This document shows positions 63,569-64,000 of a stretch of DNA of 64,000 bases, in pieces; the stretch's first letter is position 1, and each line of letters starts with the position of its first letter. The translations under genes were made by a program, and so were the position numbers. Origin of the DNA: Burkholderia sp. D-99 (lineage in GTDB: Bacteria > Pseudomonadota > Gammaproteobacteria > Burkholderiales > Burkholderiaceae). The stretch spans positions 1,426,001 through 1,490,000 of the forward strand of contig NZ_JAAOXM010000001.1 of the NCBI RefSeq assembly GCF_011605345.1, given 5' to 3'. Under the pieces are notes generated by a model. That model was not told the DNA's origin. It saw only the letters and a program-made list of their open reading frames with translations, and ran no database searches.

Positions 63569-64000
63569 TCAGATCGACCGGCTGCGATCCTTCCAGTACG
63601 GTGCGCGCAGCCGCTTCTTGTCGAGCTTGCCGATCGGCGAGAACGGCAGCTCGTCGACGAATTCGACGGTCTTCGGCGTCTTGACGCCGCCAAGGCGCTG
63701 CCTGCAGGCCTCGATGACCGCCTCCTCCGTCCAGTGGCAACCTCCGGCAAGCTGCACGAAGGCCTTCACCTCCTCCCCCCACTTCTCGCTGGGAATGCCG
63801 ATCACCGCGGCAAACCGGACGCCGGGAAGCTGCATCAGCGCCTGTTCGACCTCGGCCGAGTACACGTTGAACCCGCCGGAAATGATCATGTCCTTCCTGC
63901 GATCGACGATATGCAGATACCCTTCTTCATCCAGATACCCGACATCGCCGGTGAGGTGCCACCCCTTGCATCGAATCGCGGCAGTTTCTTCCGGGCTGCC
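63569..64000 (-). CDS. AMP-dependent acyl-CoA synthetase/ligase (partial, N-terminus beyond window)
   Basis: The frame is open to the window end; only the C-terminal 143 codons are present. WHLTGDVGYLDEEGYLHIVD then RRKDMIISGGFNVYSAEVEQ (hinge Asp and GG), VIGIPSEKWGEEVKAFVQLA and LPFSPIGKLDKKRLRAPYWK (catalytic Lys) are the A8-A10 motifs of acyl-CoA ligases. It activates a carboxylic acid to its CoA thioester, presumably feeding the neighbouring hydratases. Confidence 0.93.
   Translation of the reverse strand, partial: GSPEETAAIRCKGWHLTGDVGYLDEEGYLHIVDRRKDMIISGGFNVYSAEVEQALMQLPGVRFAAVIGIPSEKWGEEVKAFVQLAGGCHWTEEAVIEACRQRLGGVKTPKTVEFVDELPFSPIGKLDKKRLRAPYWKDRSRSI

Noticed and set aside
1..64000. 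CRISPR array or rRNA genes
   Set aside because: No regularly spaced 25-40-bp repeats and no rRNA-like sequence were seen.

Overview
The window looks like a chromosomal segment of a Burkholderia-type betaproteobacterium. It is GC-rich and carries Burkholderia-style porin, AraC, DJ-1/PfpI and ETF genes. A foreign block interrupts it from about 3.95 to 31 kb. These are judgements from gene content and protein sequence; no database search was run.

Left flank (1-3.9 kb): a truncated flavin-nucleotide-binding (PNPOx-like) gene lies divergent from a MocR/PdxR-type regulator. A phospholipase D-family lipoprotein follows. Hairpin terminators mark the transition.

Tellurite/stress block (3.95-14.3 kb, all on the minus strand): one long, tightly overlapped operon. 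It opens with an unusual TerD-like/trypsin-like protease fusion. Next come four enzymes of the Ter-associated biosynthetic module: a phosphoribosyltransferase, a HAD phosphatase, a StiP/PELOTA protein and a citrate-lyase-like aldolase. A small damaged or overlapping ORF follows, then terZ-A-B-C-D-E, ending in a strong terminator. Two 15-bp direct repeats sit upstream. A 14-bp direct repeat brackets the block at 3936 and 15607, and the right copy touches a tRNA-3'-end-like sequence.

Accessory block (14.3-31.2 kb): a stretch of broken frames, then small phage-like and possible defence genes. These are a protein with a possible HEPN-like segment, two divergent Arc-type repressors around a shared operator array, a P22_AR-type antirepressor, an integrase remnant, an HNH endonuclease and unknown proteins including a two-TM protein. 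A plasmid/ICE-type module follows: a glycine-zipper zinc-ribbon protein, DUF932, a YqaJ nuclease, a small ORF, a 'hydrolase or metal-binding' protein, a membrane protein with a C-terminal HTH-like end and a 99-aa conserved protein. Many of its genes are preceded by a GC hairpin. An XRE regulator, a large lipoprotein and an IS3-type transposase remnant close the block.

Catabolic region (31.4-64 kb): a GMC oxidoreductase, an SCP2-like/alpha-beta-hydrolase fusion, AraC regulators, two DJ-1/PfpI proteins, a porin and a kinase-like phosphotransferase next to an AttH/CrtC-like protein. The core is a minus-strand acyl-CoA operon (51.65 to 41.9 kb): enoyl-CoA hydratase, thiolase, FadB-type bifunctional enzyme, acyl-CoA dehydrogenase, SDR, alpha-methylacyl-CoA racemase-like CoA transferase, and etfB-etfA. 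This is a complete beta-oxidation set with its own electron acceptor, and the racemase suggests methyl-branched acids. The right part holds an ACS-type MFS transporter, an SDR lacking the catalytic Tyr, a CitE-like lyase, a MalT/LuxR-type ATPase regulator, another SDR, an MmgE/PrpD protein, an enoyl-CoA hydratase and a truncated acyl-CoA ligase. These are probably further steps or a sister pathway. REP-like palindromes occur at four sites between the catabolic transcription units.
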